A DNA stretch of 64,000 nt from JB111 sp049856175 (GCF_049856175.1 NZ_JBNDNA010000006.1:124001-188000); one strand, 5' to 3'; positions 17,669-26,909 are shown, counted from the stretch's first letter. The notes: a model not told the origin generated them from the letters alone. Translations and numbers: made by a program.

Positions 17669-18302
17669 CCGGTCCCACCTCGCTCGTGCCCGGGCCCGCC
17701 CCGGAGCCGCGCGCCTCGCGGATCGCCCGAGCGGCGGCCACGAAGTACTGGATGCCCGACAGGAGCGCGACAGTCATGGCTGCCCACGCGATCACCAGGG
17801 CGATCCAGAGGAGCACGTCGGAGACCCGCTCCGACAGGAACGTCGCCCACGGCACGAGCATCACCGAGATGAAGACGAGCTGGAGGACGGTCTTCAGCTT
17901 GCCGCCCTGCGAGGCCGGCATCACGACCTCGCGGCGCCGCATGACGTCCCGCAGCACGGTGACCGCGAGCTCACGCACGAGGATGACGATCGTGATGACC
18001 CACGGCAGCTCGCCCGCCCAGGACAGGAGAACGAGCGCCGCCCCGACGAGCGTCTTGTCGGCGATCGGGTCGGCGAGCTTCCCGAAGTCGGTGACGAGGT
18101 TGCGGGACCGCGCGAGGTAACCGTCGAGCTTGTCCGTGATCGCGGCGACGACGAACACCGCGGCGGCGGCCCACCGCATGGCGTCGCCGTCCAGCAGGAA
18201 GAGCACGACGAACACCGGCACGAGCACGATCCGGAGCATCGTGAGGATGTTCGCGATGTTCCACAGGGGCGCCTGCGCGGCACCGGGGACGGACGACGTC
18301 AT
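17631..18302 (-). CDS. pgsA: CDP-diacylglycerol-glycerol-3-phosphate phosphatidyltransferase family protein
   Basis: Integral membrane CDP-alcohol phosphatidyltransferase that makes phosphatidylglycerophosphate. The family signature D-x2-DG-x2-AR-x8-G-x3-D-x3-D is intact in DKLDGYLARSRNLVTDFG followed by KLADPIADK. Five or six membrane spans are visible in 223 residues. The C-terminal ~20 residues are Gly/Pro/Ala/Thr repeats encoded by short tandem DNA repeats (about 17640-17680) that overlap the cinA start. The ATG at 18302 has TACCCT six bases upstream; longer frames upstream lack similarity. Confidence 0.9.
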   Translation of the reverse strand: MTSSVPGAAQAPLWNIANILTMLRIVLVPVFVVLFLLDGDAMRWAAAAVFVVAAITDKLDGYLARSRNLVTDFGKLADPIADKTLVGAALVLLSWAGELPWVITIVILVRELAVTVLRDVMRRREVVMPASQGGKLKTVLQLVFISVMLVPWATFLSERVSDVLLWIALVIAWAAMTVALLSGIQYFVAAARAIREARGSGAGPGTSEVGPGATGAGPGATGA

Positions 18303-18308
18303 GCGCCA

Positions 18309-18314
18309 AGGGTA
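18309..18314 (-). promoter_or_regulatory. Putative -10 of leaderless pgsA promoter
   Basis: Minus-strand TACCCT, six bases before the pgsA ATG. Confidence 0.45.
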
Positions 18315-18357
18315 GGACCACGCGGACCGACTCCCACGCCCGGGCGGCTCGGCGTGG

Positions 18358-18363
18358 CACCCT
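18358..18363 (+). promoter_or_regulatory. Weak putative -10 for CapA-like gene
   Basis: CACCCT, six bases before the ATG at 18370; divergent from the pgsA promoter. Confidence 0.25.
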
Positions 18364-18369
18364 TCGGTC

Positions 18370-19680
18370 ATGCCACGTCTGTCGCGGACCACCGAGCTGC
18401 TGATCGTCGTCGTGCTCGTCGTCGCGCTCGCCGTGGGGCTTCTCGTCCTCGCGATGCGCCTCGCGTCCGGCTCCGAGCCCGAGGAACCCGGCACCGGCGA
18501 CGACGCGCCCGGGGCCCCTGCCGGGGACGGCGAGGACGCCGGTGGCGAGTCCGGCTCGGATGGCGCGGAGACCCCCTCCGACGACGCCGCGGCCGGCGAC
18601 GACGTCACGTTCACCCTCGCCGCGGCCGGCGACGTCATCACCTACCCGCTGATGAACGCCGAGGCCGTCCAGCCGGACGGTTCCTACGACTACTGGCCGA
18701 TGATCGAGCCGGTCGCCCCCTACATCGCCGGCGCCGACCTCGCGCTGTGCAACCTCGAGGTCCCGATCACGCAGGAGGGCGCGGAGCCGGTGGGGTACCC
18801 CGTCTTCGCGGCACCGCCGGACATCGTCCCGCTGCTCGCCGAGGCCGGCTACGACGGGTGCTCGACGGCGACCAACCACTCCGTGGACCAGCAGACCGAA
18901 GGCGTCATCCGCACCATCGAGGTGATGGAGGAGGCCGGCCTGGGCTATGCGGGCACGGCCCGAACGCCCGAGGAGCAGGCGGTCCCGCAGATGTACGTCC
19001 TCGAGCGGGGCGGACGCGACATCACGGTCGCCCACGTCGCGGCGACGTACTCGACGAACGGCATACCCGTCGCCGAGCCGCACCTGGTCGACATGATCGA
19101 CGACGAGCCGCTCGTGGACCAGGCTGTGGCCGCGCGCGAGGCGGGCGCCGACGTCGTCGTCGCCTCGATGCACTGGGGCGACGAGTACACGTTCGAGCCC
19201 AATGCCTACCAGCAGGACGCCGCGCAGCTCCTCGCGGACTCCGGCGAGATCGACCTGGTGCTCGGCTCGCACCCGCACACGCCGCAGCCGATCGAGCAGC
19301 TCGAGGGTGGCGTCGACGGCCAGGGCATGTGGGTGGTATGGTCGATGGGCAACTCCCTGGCCAGCCAGCAGCCGGGCAGCTCGACGATCATGGAGACCGC
19401 CGTCGGGCTCATGACGCAGGCGACGATCACGGTGCCCGCCGACGGCCCGGCCCGCGTGGACTCGGTGGAGTGGATGGGCACCGTGATGGACTCCTACGGG
19501 GACTACGGGCTCGTGCCGCTGCACGAGGCGCTGGCGGACCCGTCGACCACCGCGTGGGACCCCGCCCAGATCGAGTCGTACAGCTCGTGGCTCGACTCGG
19601 TCATGGGTGATGACCCGCCCTCGTTCGACACGCCGCTGGAGCCCACCGGGGAACCGCCGCGGGTCGAGCCCCGCAGCTAG
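18370..19680 (+). CDS. CapA-family metallophosphatase-like membrane protein
   Basis: 436 residues with an N-terminal membrane anchor (LLIVVVLVVALAVGLLVLAM, about residues 11-30), an acidic Gly/Glu/Asp linker, and a PGA_cap/CapA domain (about residues 75-400). Metal-binding-type motifs are AAAGDVI, CNLEVPIT, TATNHSVDQQ, ASMHWGDEY and LGSHPHTPQP. CapA family members act in poly-gamma-glutamate export or as cell-surface phosphatases; no other capsule genes are nearby, so the substrate is unknown. It faces the outside of the membrane. Confidence 0.82.
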   Translation: MPRLSRTTELLIVVVLVVALAVGLLVLAMRLASGSEPEEPGTGDDAPGAPAGDGEDAGGESGSDGAETPSDDAAAGDDVTFTLAAAGDVITYPLMNAEAVQPDGSYDYWPMIEPVAPYIAGADLALCNLEVPITQEGAEPVGYPVFAAPPDIVPLLAEAGYDGCSTATNHSVDQQTEGVIRTIEVMEEAGLGYAGTARTPEEQAVPQMYVLERGGRDITVAHVAATYSTNGIPVAEPHLVDMIDDEPLVDQAVAAREAGADVVVASMHWGDEYTFEPNAYQQDAAQLLADSGEIDLVLGSHPHTPQPIEQLEGGVDGQGMWVVWSMGNSLASQQPGSSTIMETAVGLMTQATITVPADGPARVDSVEWMGTVMDSYGDYGLVPLHEALADPSTTAWDPAQIESYSSWLDSVMGDDPPSFDTPLEPTGEPPRVEPRS

Positions 19681-19715
19681 GGAGAGACGTTCGCGGAGGT
19701 GACGGATCCTCCTGG

Positions 19716-21368
19716 TCAGCCCTTCGGTGCCGGGAGCCCGACCTTCGCCGCCGCCTCGCGCAGGAGTCCGGGGCCCAGACGCCGGTGGACGGCGGAGACC
19801 AGAGTCCACGTGATCCGGCCCCGGCGCCGGTGGTAGCCCATGACGGTGGTGAGGCTGACGCTGTGCTCGCGGACCTGGACCAGGAGACGGCAGCGCAGGA
19901 GCGGCGAGTCGGCCTCGAGCAGGACGCGCTCGCCCGTCCGCTCGGCGATCGCGAACCCGGCGACGGTCTCGTCGGTGGCGGTCCGGGCCAGCCGGAGGCG
20001 CAGGAGGACCTGGAAGATGAACCGCTCCGCGAGGCTCGGGACGTCGCCGAGCATCGCCCGCGCCCAGGTCTCGGCCGTCGCGGTGTCCGCGCCCGGCATG
20101 TCGAGGGTGAACTCGTCCGCGTAGTCGGGGGCGTCGATGCCGGTGCGGGACATCGTGGAGGTCGGCACCTGGTCGACCCCGACGGCGGCGGTCACCCTCG
20201 GCAGGTCGCGCCCGCCCCGTGGGCGCCCGGCCCGTGAGCGGGCGGCTCCGGCCACCGGAGGCCGGCCGGCGATCGACTCCAGCAGGTCCGCCCCGCCGGT
20301 CCGACCGTCCAGTCGTCGCACCCGCTCCCCCAGGTCGGCGGCAGCCGCGCGGTGCGGTCCGGCTGCGAGCAGCCGCGACACGGCGGCCCGGATGTCCTCC
20401 GGAGACGTCGTCCGGGGAAGCGTCGCGCCTACACCGGCGCGCGCGATCGCGTGGCCGACGACGGGCTGGTCCGACATCGGGTCGAGCGGGAGGACCAGCA
20501 GCGGCACGCCGTGGGCGAGCGCGGCCATGGTCGTCCCGTGGCCGCCGTGACCGATGACGACCGAGGCCCGCGGCAGGATGTCGGCGTGCGGCAACCAGCG
20601 GTGCACCTCGACGTTGCCGGGCACGCGCAGCGCCGAGGGGTCGAGTGCCGGTCCGGTGGTGGCCACGACCCGGACGTCCAGGCCGTCGACGGCGTCGAGC
20701 ACCCGCTGCCACGTCGGCACCAGGCCGCGGAAGCCGAACGTGCTGAGGCTGACCAGGACGAGCGGCTCCGGCGGTCGTGCGGGCTCGCCCCGCACCACAG
20801 GGCCGATGTGCACGACGTCGCCGTGCCCGGCGTCGAGCTCGGGGACCGAGGCGACCATGGTCGTCAGCGACGAGTCGAGGAGGTCCAGCGGCCGCAGGCC
20901 CTGCAGCCGCAGCAGGGGCCCACCCGTGCGCAGAGATCTGCGCAGGAAGCCGTCGAACGTGTGGCCGAGCACGGCGTACCCCCGCCCCGCCCTGCGCAGC
21001 TCGTCCATCACGCCGAAGAGCACGGCGTCGACCACGACGACGTCGGCAGGCCGGCTCCTCAGGTCGGCCACCACGTCGCGCCCCATCGCCCGGTTCGCGA
21101 TGAGCCGCAGCAGGGCCGCCGGGGACGCGCCCACGGTGAACCCACCCGCCGTCGGGTAGGGCGAGAACTCCAGGTCCTTCGCGTGGAAGGCGTCGGCCTG
21201 GGTGGCCAGGCCGAGGAACCGTACCCGATGGCCACGGGCGCGCAGCTCGTGCGCGATCGCGGTCGCGGGCACCTGGTTGCCGCCACCGTCCCAGGTGGCG
21301 AAGAGGTAGTCGGCCCTGTCTGTCCTTCGCGGGTCGACGGGCACGTCGTGCCGGCACGGGGCAAGCAT
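19716..21368 (-). CDS. Glycosyltransferase fused to a DUF2867-like domain
   Basis: A 550-residue frame joins two domains. Residues ~18-380 form a GT-B glycosyltransferase of the UGT/MGT type: LFATWDGGGNQVPATAIAHEL at the N-lobe and the donor-site segment HRWLPHADILPRASVVIGHGGHGTTMAAL. Residues ~406-550 resemble DUF2867 proteins (DYADEF, ETWARAMLGDVP, ERVLLEADSPLL, SAVHRRLGPGLLREAA). No stop or Shine-Dalgarno lies between them; the internal ATG at 20153 is preceded by ACCTCC, not a ribosome site. The start is uncertain: ATG at 21368 or GTG at 21344. Acceptor unknown; macrolide- or natural-product-type glycosylation is possible but unproven. Confidence 0.75.
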   Translation of the reverse strand: MLAPCRHDVPVDPRRTDRADYLFATWDGGGNQVPATAIAHELRARGHRVRFLGLATQADAFHAKDLEFSPYPTAGGFTVGASPAALLRLIANRAMGRDVVADLRSRPADVVVVDAVLFGVMDELRRAGRGYAVLGHTFDGFLRRSLRTGGPLLRLQGLRPLDLLDSSLTTMVASVPELDAGHGDVVHIGPVVRGEPARPPEPLVLVSLSTFGFRGLVPTWQRVLDAVDGLDVRVVATTGPALDPSALRVPGNVEVHRWLPHADILPRASVVIGHGGHGTTMAALAHGVPLLVLPLDPMSDQPVVGHAIARAGVGATLPRTTSPEDIRAAVSRLLAAGPHRAAAADLGERVRRLDGRTGGADLLESIAGRPPVAGAARSRAGRPRGGRDLPRVTAAVGVDQVPTSTMSRTGIDAPDYADEFTLDMPGADTATAETWARAMLGDVPSLAERFIFQVLLRLRLARTATDETVAGFAIAERTGERVLLEADSPLLRCRLLVQVREHSVSLTTVMGYHRRRGRITWTLVSAVHRRLGPGLLREAAAKVGLPAPKG

Positions 21369-21498
21369 CCACCCGGCGACACCCGGTGGCACGCGATTAA
21401 CGACGTGCGCGGATGCTGCGCCACGGTGGTCGTCCGCGACCCCGCCCGTGCCGGGCTGCGCGGACCAGTGAGTGTCCGCATCGCTCGTGGCGGCCCGG

Positions 21499-21504
21499 CA
21501 CCAT
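21499..21504 (+). promoter_or_regulatory. Weak putative -10 of phosphodiesterase gene
   Basis: CACCAT, six bases before the ATG at 21511. Confidence 0.2.
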
Positions 21505-21510
21505 GTCCGT

Positions 21511-22026
21511 ATGGCGATCCGTCTGCTGCTCATCTCCGACACACACGTGCCCGCGCGGTCGCGCCGCATCCCCGGCGACGTCTGGCGCGCCGTCGACGGG
21601 GCCGACGTCGTGGTCCACGCGGGCGACTGGGTCGACACCGCCACCCTCGACGCGCTGCAGGACCGGTCGGCCCGGCTCGTCGGCGTGCACGGCAACAACG
21701 ACGGCGCGGACCTGCGCGCCCGCCTGCCCGAGGTGGCGCGGGCCGACATCGAGGGCGTGCGGCTCGCCGTGATCCACGAGACCGGCGCGGCACAGGGGCG
21801 TGAGCGGCGCATCGACGCGACGTTCGCGGACGGTCCGCCGGACGTGCTGGTGTTCGGCCACAGCCACATCCCGTGGGACAGCGTGACGCCGGGCGGCATC
21901 CGCCTGCTCAACCCCGGCTCGCCGACCGACCGCCGCCGGCAGCCGGAGTGCACGCTGATGACGGCCGTCGTGGACGGCGGCGAGCTGCGCGACGTGCGGC
22001 TCGCCGCCGTCGACCGGGAGTCCTGA
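21511..22026 (+). CDS. YfcE/MJ0936-type metallophosphodiesterase
   Basis: 171-residue calcineurin-like phosphoesterase with all metal-ligand blocks: LISDTHVP, VHAGDW, GVHGNND, VIHETG and VFGHSHIP. The small size and the order of motifs match the YfcE/MJ0936 group, which hydrolyse phosphodiesters in vitro; the physiological substrate is unknown. The ATG at 21511 gives a typical start MAIRLLLISDTH. The stop is 12 bp from the convergent ftsK stop. Confidence 0.85.
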   Translation: MAIRLLLISDTHVPARSRRIPGDVWRAVDGADVVVHAGDWVDTATLDALQDRSARLVGVHGNNDGADLRARLPEVARADIEGVRLAVIHETGAAQGRERRIDATFADGPPDVLVFGHSHIPWDSVTPGGIRLLNPGSPTDRRRQPECTLMTAVVDGGELRDVRLAAVDRES

Positions 22027-22038
22027 CCCCCGCCGGTG

Positions 22039-24918
22039 TCAGCGGCGGTCGGTGAGCTCCCAGGCGTCCTCGCCGGACCCCTCGTCGTAGCCGTCGTACC
22101 CGTCGTCGTCCCACTGCGGCGGCGCCACGACCTCGGTCTGCCCCTCCCCCGACGCGGCGGCCGCGTCGAACGGGACGTCCGCGGACCCGGCCGGGGCGGC
22201 CGGCGCCGCTGCGTACCCGGCCTGCCCCCCGCCGTCGGCGGCGGGCTGCGGCGCGTCCTCCCCGCGGAGCATCGCCAGGGTGCCGGGCAGGTCGTCGGGC
22301 TGGACGAGCACGTCGCGGGCCTTCGAGCCCTCCGAGGGGCCGACGATCTCGCGCGACTCGAGCAGGTCCATGAGGCGGCCGGCCTTGGCGAAGCCGACGC
22401 GCAGCTTGCGCTGGAGCATCGAGGTCGAGCCGAACTGGCTGGTGACGACGAGCTCGGCGGCCTGGAGCAGCACGTCGAGGTCGTCGCCGATGTCCTCGTC
22501 GACCTGCTTCTTGGCCCCGGCCGGCGCGGTGACGTCCTCGCGGAACACGGGGTCGGCCTGGCTCTTCACGTGCTCGACGACGCCGTGGATCTCGCTCTCG
22601 CCGACCCAGGCGCCCTGCACGCGCATCGTCTTGCTCGCCCCCATCGGGAGGAACAGCGCGTCGCCCTGCCCGATGAGCTTCTCGGCGCCCGGCTGGTCGA
22701 GGACCACGCGGGAGTCGGCGAGCGAGGACGTGGCGAAGGCGAGCCGGCTCGGGACGTTGGCCTTGATGAGGCCGGTGACGACGTCGACGCTCGGCCGCTG
22801 CGTGGCGAGCACGAGGTGGATGCCGGCGGCGCGGGCGAGCTGCGTGATGCGCTGGATCGAGGCCTCGACGTCGCGCGGGGCCACCATCATGAGGTCGGCG
22901 AGCTCGTCGACGACGACCAGCAGGTACGGGTACGGCGCGAGGACGCGCTCGCTCCCGGGGGGCGGCGTGACCTTCCCGGCGCGGACCGCGACGTTGAAGT
23001 CGTCGATGTGCTTGTAGCCGTAGGTGGACAGGTCGTCGTAGCGCATGTCCATCTCGCGCACGACCCACTCCAGGGCCTCGGCGGCCTTCTTCGGGTTGGT
23101 GATGATCGGCGTGACCAGGTGCGGGATGCCTTCGTAGATGGTGAGCTCGACCCGCTTGGGGTCGACGAGGACCATGCGTACCTGCTCGGGGGTCGCCCGC
23201 ATCATCACCGAGGTGATCATCGAGTTGATGAAGCTCGACTTTCCGGAGCCGGTGGCGCCGGCCACGAGCATGTGCGGCATCTTCGACAGGTTCGCGACGA
23301 CGTAGCCGCCCTCGACGTCCTTGCCGACACCCACGACGAGCGGGTGGTCGGACGCCCGCGCGACGGCCGAGCGCAGGACGTCGCCGAGGGCGACGGACTC
23401 GCGGTCGGTGTTGGGGATCTCGACGCCGATCGCGGACTTGCCGGGGATCGGCGAGAGGATGCGCACGTCGGCGCTGGCCACGGCGTAGGCGATGTTGCGC
23501 GACAGCGCGGTGATGCGCTCGACCTTGACGCCTGGGCCGAGCTCGAGCTCGTACCGGGTGACCGTCGGGCCCCTCGAGAAGCCGGTGACGGAGGCGTCGA
23601 CGCCGAACTCCTCGAGCACCTGGGTGAGCGAGTCGACGACGCGGTCGTTCGCGGCGGAGCGCACCTTGTGGGGCGGACCCTGCTCGAGGAGCGCCTCGGC
23701 CGGGAGATCGTAGTCGCCGTCGGGCAGGGTGAGCTGCTCGCCGGCCGCCGGGAGGGTGCGGGTCGGCGGAGCCTCGGGGCCCACCCCCTGCTCCGCCGCG
23801 GAGGAGCCGCCACCGCCGCCCGCGGCGCCGCCCGCCGCCAGGCCCGCGGCGGTGAGCACGGCGTCGGAGCCTGCCGCGGGGTCGGCGGAGCCGGAGGGCC
23901 CGGTGGCGGACACGGCCACGTCGTGCGGACCGGGCCTGCGCACGCGGCGGGCGTTCGCGCGCCGGGGCGCGCCGTCGTCGGACGTCCCGTCCTCGAGCGC
24001 GGGGCCGGGCCCGACCTCGGCGGCCTGGTCAAACGCCTCGTCGCCGGCGTACCGGTCGAGCATCTCGGTGCGCTCGCCGTCGCGGCCGCGTCCGCCGCGG
24101 TGTCGTCCGCGCCGGGGCGCGTCGTCGTCGGCGGGGTCGTCGGCGTCGTCCTCGCCGTGGCGGCCGGCGGGGGCGTGGCCGGAGATCCAGGCCGCGGCCC
24201 GGCGGGTCCGCTCCGGCAGCGCACGGATCGGCGTGCCCGTGAGCACGAGGGCGCCGAACAGGCCGAACAGGACGAGGACCGGGACGGCCCCCCAGGGCGA
24301 GAGCAGGGCGTTGAGCGGCGTGCCGAGCACCCAGCCGACCAGGCCGCCCGCGTCCTCGACGCCGGTGAACGAGTCCATCGGGGACGGCGAGCCGGCGAAG
24401 ATGTGGATGACGGCGGCCACGGCGAGGCCGAGGATCGCGACGCCGATCACGACGTGCGGGCGCAGGTCGTCGTCGGGGTCCTCGGGGTCCTCGCGCCACA
24501 GCTGGACCGCGAGCACGACGAGGACGACGGGGACGAGCAGGCCGAGCACGCCGACCAGGCCCGCGACGGCGTGGTGGATGAGCACGCCCGCGAGGCCCGA
24601 GAGGCCGAACCACTCGCGCAGGGCGACGACGATCGCGAGCGCGAGCAGGCCGAGCGCGATGGCGTCGTTGCGGAAGCCCGAGGGGATCCCGGACCTGGGC
24701 CTCTTCGGGCCGGACGAGCCGTCGCCCGGTCCGGTGCGTCGCACTGAGCCGCCCTCCTTGCCGGTCGATCGTCGGTCGGTCCCGCCGCTGCGCGACGGAC
24801 CTGCCGTGCCCTTGCCGCCGGATCCGCCGCCGCGCGGGCGCGTGGGACGCGCCGGCGAGGAGGACGCACCGCGTGCCGCCGGGGCCGGCCGTGAGGGGGA
24901 AGACGCACGGGTAGCCAT
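22039..24918 (-). CDS. ftsK: DNA translocase FtsK/SpoIIIE
   Basis: Septum-anchored ATPase that pumps chromosome termini into daughter cells. The 959-residue protein has a basic Ser/Pro/Arg/Gly N-terminus (~70 residues), four membrane spans (about 75-225), an acidic and Arg-rich linker, the alpha/beta motor with Walker A AGATGSGKSSF (about residue 556) and Walker B YLLVVVDELADLMM, and a C-terminal gamma winged helix (TSMLQRKLRVGFAKAGRLMDLLE, about 825-885) that reads polar KOPS-type sequences. A Gln/Asp-rich tail follows. TATCGT seven bases before the ATG supports the start at 24918. Confidence 0.95.
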   Translation of the reverse strand: MATRASSPSRPAPAARGASSSPARPTRPRGGGSGGKGTAGPSRSGGTDRRSTGKEGGSVRRTGPGDGSSGPKRPRSGIPSGFRNDAIALGLLALAIVVALREWFGLSGLAGVLIHHAVAGLVGVLGLLVPVVLVVLAVQLWREDPEDPDDDLRPHVVIGVAILGLAVAAVIHIFAGSPSPMDSFTGVEDAGGLVGWVLGTPLNALLSPWGAVPVLVLFGLFGALVLTGTPIRALPERTRRAAAWISGHAPAGRHGEDDADDPADDDAPRRGRHRGGRGRDGERTEMLDRYAGDEAFDQAAEVGPGPALEDGTSDDGAPRRANARRVRRPGPHDVAVSATGPSGSADPAAGSDAVLTAAGLAAGGAAGGGGGSSAAEQGVGPEAPPTRTLPAAGEQLTLPDGDYDLPAEALLEQGPPHKVRSAANDRVVDSLTQVLEEFGVDASVTGFSRGPTVTRYELELGPGVKVERITALSRNIAYAVASADVRILSPIPGKSAIGVEIPNTDRESVALGDVLRSAVARASDHPLVVGVGKDVEGGYVVANLSKMPHMLVAGATGSGKSSFINSMITSVMMRATPEQVRMVLVDPKRVELTIYEGIPHLVTPIITNPKKAAEALEWVVREMDMRYDDLSTYGYKHIDDFNVAVRAGKVTPPPGSERVLAPYPYLLVVVDELADLMMVAPRDVEASIQRITQLARAAGIHLVLATQRPSVDVVTGLIKANVPSRLAFATSSLADSRVVLDQPGAEKLIGQGDALFLPMGASKTMRVQGAWVGESEIHGVVEHVKSQADPVFREDVTAPAGAKKQVDEDIGDDLDVLLQAAELVVTSQFGSTSMLQRKLRVGFAKAGRLMDLLESREIVGPSEGSKARDVLVQPDDLPGTLAMLRGEDAPQPAADGGGQAGYAAAPAAPAGSADVPFDAAAASGEGQTEVVAPPQWDDDGYDGYDEGSGEDAWELTDRR

Positions 24919-24925
24919 CGGGGCC

Positions 24926-24931
24926 ACGATA
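24926..24931 (-). promoter_or_regulatory. Putative -10 of leaderless ftsK promoter
   Basis: Minus-strand TATCGT, seven bases before the ftsK ATG. Confidence 0.45.
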
Positions 24932-25064
24932 GCCGCCGCACGGCGCGGGGCCCGAGATCTCGACCCGGATCGCGTGCACGGCACGTCGCCGTCGGTGGGC
25001 TCACGACGCCCGGCGTGGGGTGCACTACCCCACCCGAGCACGCACGGGCCGGGCGATGACGCCA

Positions 25065-25070
25065 TATTCT
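25065..25070 (+). promoter_or_regulatory. Putative -10 of leaderless tetR promoter
   Basis: TATTCT, six bases before the ATG at 25077; one of the least GC-rich hexamers in the area and the best -10 match of the set. Confidence 0.55.
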
Positions 25071-25076
25071 GCTGGC

Positions 25077-25670
25077 ATGTCCCGTCCGCGCCCCTACGAC
25101 GACGACCTGCGCGCCGACCTCCTCCGGGCCGCAGGACGCGCGCTGGCTGCGGGCGGCGAGAACTCCGTCTCGATCCGCGCGGTCGCCGCCGAGGCGGGGA
25201 CCACCACCGCCGGCGTCTACGCGCTGTTCGGGTCGCGCGACCGGCTCGTCGCCGAGGTGACCGGGCGGGGCCTGAAGGACTTCCGGGCGCTCATCGCGCG
25301 CCGCCGGGTGCACGAGGACCCGCTCGAGGACTTCGTCTCGCTGTGCCACGCCTACCGCCGGGCCGCCCGGGAGATGCCGAACGTGTACCGGGCCTTCGGC
25401 GTGCTCGCCGAGCGGCACGGCCAGACCCGGCTCACCGGGGAGCACGGCCCCCACCAGATCATGCTCGCCGTCGAACGCCTCCTGTCCCCGGACACGTCCC
25501 CCGAGGAGCTCCACGAGCACGCCGCCACCGTGCTCGCCCTCGTCCACGGACTGGTCCTGCTGGAGATCGACCACGTGCTCACCGGCAGCGAGGAGGACAA
25601 TGAGGCCAGGTTCGAGCGCGCGCTCGGACGACTCGCACTGACCTCGACGCACGACAGGGAGCACACGTGA
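25077..25670 (+). CDS. TetR-family transcriptional regulator
   Basis: 197-residue repressor-type protein. The HTH is at about residues 9-55 (DLRADLLRAAGRALAAGGENSVSIRAVAAEAGTTTAGVYALFGSRD in order), followed by a ligand domain resembling TetR_C_WHG-type folds (PLEDFVSLCHAYRRAAREMPNVYRAFG). It is 22 bp upstream of, and co-directional with, a PLP-dependent lyase gene, so the two probably form an operon; the ligand is unknown. No clear palindrome is visible in the 158-bp gap to ftsK. Confidence 0.85.
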   Translation: MSRPRPYDDDLRADLLRAAGRALAAGGENSVSIRAVAAEAGTTTAGVYALFGSRDRLVAEVTGRGLKDFRALIARRRVHEDPLEDFVSLCHAYRRAAREMPNVYRAFGVLAERHGQTRLTGEHGPHQIMLAVERLLSPDTSPEELHEHAATVLALVHGLVLLEIDHVLTGSEEDNEARFERALGRLALTSTHDREHT

Positions 25671-25692
25671 TCGCATGCCAGGTGGACCACCG

Positions 25693-26877
25693 ATGACCGG
25701 GACGACGGACGCCGCGGGCACCGCCGGCGTCACGACCCACGCTGAGGAGGTCGCGGCGCTGCGCGCGATCGGCGGCCGTATCGCGTGGCCCGCCGACGCC
25801 GACCTCTACGGCACGTTCATCGCCGAGTCCGACCTCGGCACCGCGCCCGTCGTGCTCGAGGCGTTGCACGATGCCGTGGACAAGCAGCTGTTCGGCTACA
25901 TCTCACCGGCGCTCACGCGGGCCTGCACCGAGGCGAGCGCCGGCTTCCTCACCCGCCAGCACGGGGTCGAGGTCGACCCGGACCGGGTGCGCCTCCTGCC
26001 CGACGTGCTCTCCGCGATGCACCAGCTGGTCAGGCGCCTGCCGGTCGGCGCACGCATCGTGCTGCCGACGCCGGCCTACCCGAGCTTCTTCGGTGTGCCG
26101 CCGCGGTGGGGCACCGAGCTCGTCCAGGTCCCCCTCGCCCGCGAGGGCGACGCGTACTCCTACGACCTCGACGCGCTCGCCGAGGCCCTGCGCCCCGGCG
26201 ACCTCTTCATCCTGTGCAACCCGCAGAACCCGACGGGCCGCGTGCACACGCGCGCCGAGCTCGAGGCGATCGCCGAGGTCGTCGACCGGTGCGGCGCCAC
26301 CGTCTTCGCAGACGAGATCCACGCCTCGATCGTCCGCCCGGGCCACGTCCACGTGCCCTACGCGAGCATCGGCGACACTGCGGCGGCGCACTCTGTGACT
26401 GCGACCTCGGCGTCGAAGTCCTTCAACCTGCCCGGTCTGCGCTGCGCCCAGCTCGTCGCGTCGACCCCCGAGGCCGCACGGGAGTGGGACACGCACGCGG
26501 CGCACCTCGCCAAGGAGGTCTCCACCCCCGGGGTCGTCGCGGTGACGGCCGCCTACGACCACGGGGAGGAGTGGCTCGCCGGATTCGTGAAGGAGATGGA
26601 CCGCCGTCACGACCTGCTCGTCCGGCTCGCGTCCGAGCTCCTGCCGAAGGCACGCGTCTCCCCCGCGGAGGCGACCTACCTCGGCTGGCTCGACCTGCGT
26701 GAGTACGGCCTGGGCGACACCCCCGGTCAGGTGCTGCGCCGGCACGGGGTGCTCGCCGCGGACGGCCCGGCGTTCGGCGGCGCGGGCGCCGGGCACGTCC
26801 GGGTCTCCCTCGCGACCACGGAGGCGATCCTCACCGAGATCGTCGTGCGGATCGCCGCCGCCTGCGACCCGGCCTAG
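25693..26877 (+). CDS. PatB/MalY-type cystathionine beta-lyase/aminotransferase
   Basis: 394-residue fold-type I PLP enzyme. Visible are the YISPALTRACTEAS segment, PTPAYPSFFG, LCNPQNPTGRVHTRAEL, ADEIHASIVRPG and the PLP lysine in SASKSFNLPGLRCAQLV. This combination is characteristic of C-S beta-lyases of the MalY/PatB group, which cleave cystathionine or cysteine conjugates. The ATG at 25693 is chosen over 25675 because AGGTGG precedes it by seven bases. It probably shares a transcript with the upstream tetR. Confidence 0.83.
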   Translation: MTGTTDAAGTAGVTTHAEEVAALRAIGGRIAWPADADLYGTFIAESDLGTAPVVLEALHDAVDKQLFGYISPALTRACTEASAGFLTRQHGVEVDPDRVRLLPDVLSAMHQLVRRLPVGARIVLPTPAYPSFFGVPPRWGTELVQVPLAREGDAYSYDLDALAEALRPGDLFILCNPQNPTGRVHTRAELEAIAEVVDRCGATVFADEIHASIVRPGHVHVPYASIGDTAAAHSVTATSASKSFNLPGLRCAQLVASTPEAAREWDTHAAHLAKEVSTPGVVAVTAAYDHGEEWLAGFVKEMDRRHDLLVRLASELLPKARVSPAEATYLGWLDLREYGLGDTPGQVLRRHGVLAADGPAFGGAGAGHVRVSLATTEAILTEIVVRIAAACDPA

Positions 26878-26909
26878 GTCAGACCTCGGACCCGAGCCGT
26901 CAGACCTCG
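26878..26909. repeat. Duplicated rnj 3' end (11-bp direct repeat, 21-bp offset)
   Basis: GTCAGACCTCG occurs at 26899-26909, covering the rnj stop and last codons, and again at 26878-26888 just beyond it. The copies are 21 bp apart in the narrow gap between convergent genes. Confidence 0.6.

Noticed and set aside
20153..20155. Separate DUF2867-like gene starting inside the glycosyltransferase frame
   Set aside because: No upstream ribosome site (ACCTCC instead) or promoter hexamer, and the frame is open through both domains.
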